Shown here in pieces: positions 30,750 through 30,842 of a stretch of 30,842 nt of DNA (positions are counted from its first letter, which is position 1; each line of letters starts with the position of its first letter). The DNA is taken from positions 1-30,842 of the forward strand of contig CAAEKI010000102.1 of the NCBI GenBank assembly GCA_900756495.1, given 5' to 3'. Both the position numbers and the translations under genes were made by a program. This stretch comes from an uncultured Oscillospiraceae bacterium (GTDB taxonomy: Bacteria > Bacillota > Clostridia > Oscillospirales > Oscillospiraceae). The notes below the pieces were generated by a model, which was given only the letters and a program-made list of their open reading frames with translations, did not search any database and had not been told where the DNA came from.

Positions 30750-30842
30750 TAATCCCGAGGATTGAGTTATCCCGAGATTAGGCGTGGTCTGTTCGCAAAC
30801 ATCTTGGTTTATCAATGCTTTTTGTGTGTTGTTCATAAATAA
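30750..30842. other. AT-rich DNA of unknown type at the right edge
   Basis: No gene is seen. Two copies of TWATCCCGAG lie 17 bases apart (30750-30759 and 30767-30776), and CTAATC/GATTAG flank them as an inverted pair. Composition is far more AT-rich than the rest of the ICE. It fits the terminal part of an insertion element whose body lies outside the window. Confidence 0.4.

Larger units (their letters stand above)
9394..30842 (+). mobile_element. Left part of an integrative and conjugative element next to tRNA-Ser
   Basis: From the end of the tRNA onward every gene lies on the plus strand, and the gene types are those of clostridial ICEs: ArdA-like antirestriction proteins, DUF4314, DUF3849, DUF3852 (VirB2-like), TrbL/VirB6-like, Dam and cytosine methyltransferases, toxin-antitoxin, sortase pilus and a group II intron. 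Integrase, relaxase, VirD4 and VirB4 are absent, so the rest lies to the right. The left border at the tRNA 3' end is inferred. No second copy of the tRNA 3' end was seen in the window, as expected if the right attachment site lies outside it. Confidence 0.75.

Noticed and set aside
1..30842. CRISPR arrays and rRNA genes
   Set aside because: No regularly spaced repeats with unique spacers and no rRNA-like sequence were seen.

Overview
The window joins two kinds of DNA. Positions 1 to about 9393 look like core chromosome of a GC-rich, anaerobe-like Firmicute, probably a gut member of the Oscillospiraceae/Clostridia (Flavonifractor- or Oscillibacter-like). This is inferred from strong AAGGAGG-type ribosome sites, sigma-A promoters, GC-rich codons and gene types. 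Positions 9394 to the right edge look like the left part of an integrative and conjugative element (ICE) lying directly 3' of a tRNA-Ser gene. No integrase, relaxase, coupling protein or VirB4 is present, so the element must continue beyond the right edge.

Core part. A minus-strand cluster (Smr-domain protein, nitrilase-family amidase, aminotransferase cut by the left edge) and a plus-strand operon (VanZ-like membrane protein, YfcE-type phosphoesterase, endonuclease IV, Pr6Pr membrane protein) are fired by two divergent sigma-A promoters whose -35 boxes touch back to back at 2248-2259. A bidirectional terminator at 4916-4954 separates this operon from a converging minus-strand cluster: a catalytically degenerate OMP-decarboxylase-like protein, a histidine phosphatase/GNAT fusion and a YgiQ radical SAM protein. 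A small YtxH-like gene and tRNA-Ser(GGA) close the core part.

ICE part. The first block (9777-14193) holds proteins of a kind found in clostridial ICEs: a hypothetical protein, a Cys-rich protein, an ArdA-like antirestriction protein, a DUF6329-like protein and an LPD28-like protein. A surface block follows (14331-19789): a lipoprotein, a thioester-domain adhesin with an LPFTG anchor, a SpaA-type major pilin with a YPKN motif and LPKTG anchor, and two sortases, together a complete small sortase-assembled pilus. Next come a short gene that appears to start at ATT, a DUF4314 protein and a second ArdA-like protein (19793-22180). Then a winged-helix protein, a Dam-type adenine methyltransferase, a small protein and a DUF3849 protein (22275-24605).

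The conjugation machinery starts with a VirB2-like DUF3852 protein (24618-24959) and a TrbL/VirB6-like protein (25742-26632). A Phd/ParE-type toxin-antitoxin pair with its own promoter sits between them. A cytosine-5 methyltransferase gene follows. It is split inside its ENV motif by a 2.7 kb group II intron encoding a reverse transcriptase/maturase/HNH protein, is frameshifted at a G8 tract, and is interrupted at 30718 by a perfect 32-bp palindrome that starts unrelated AT-rich DNA.

The genes suggest an ICE that evades restriction (ArdA-like proteins, two methyltransferases), is kept by a toxin-antitoxin pair, and gives its host a covalent-binding pilus. Two features stand out: repeated intrinsic terminators placed directly before ribosome sites, and a three-way RNA pairing at 22206-22265 that could act as a switch.
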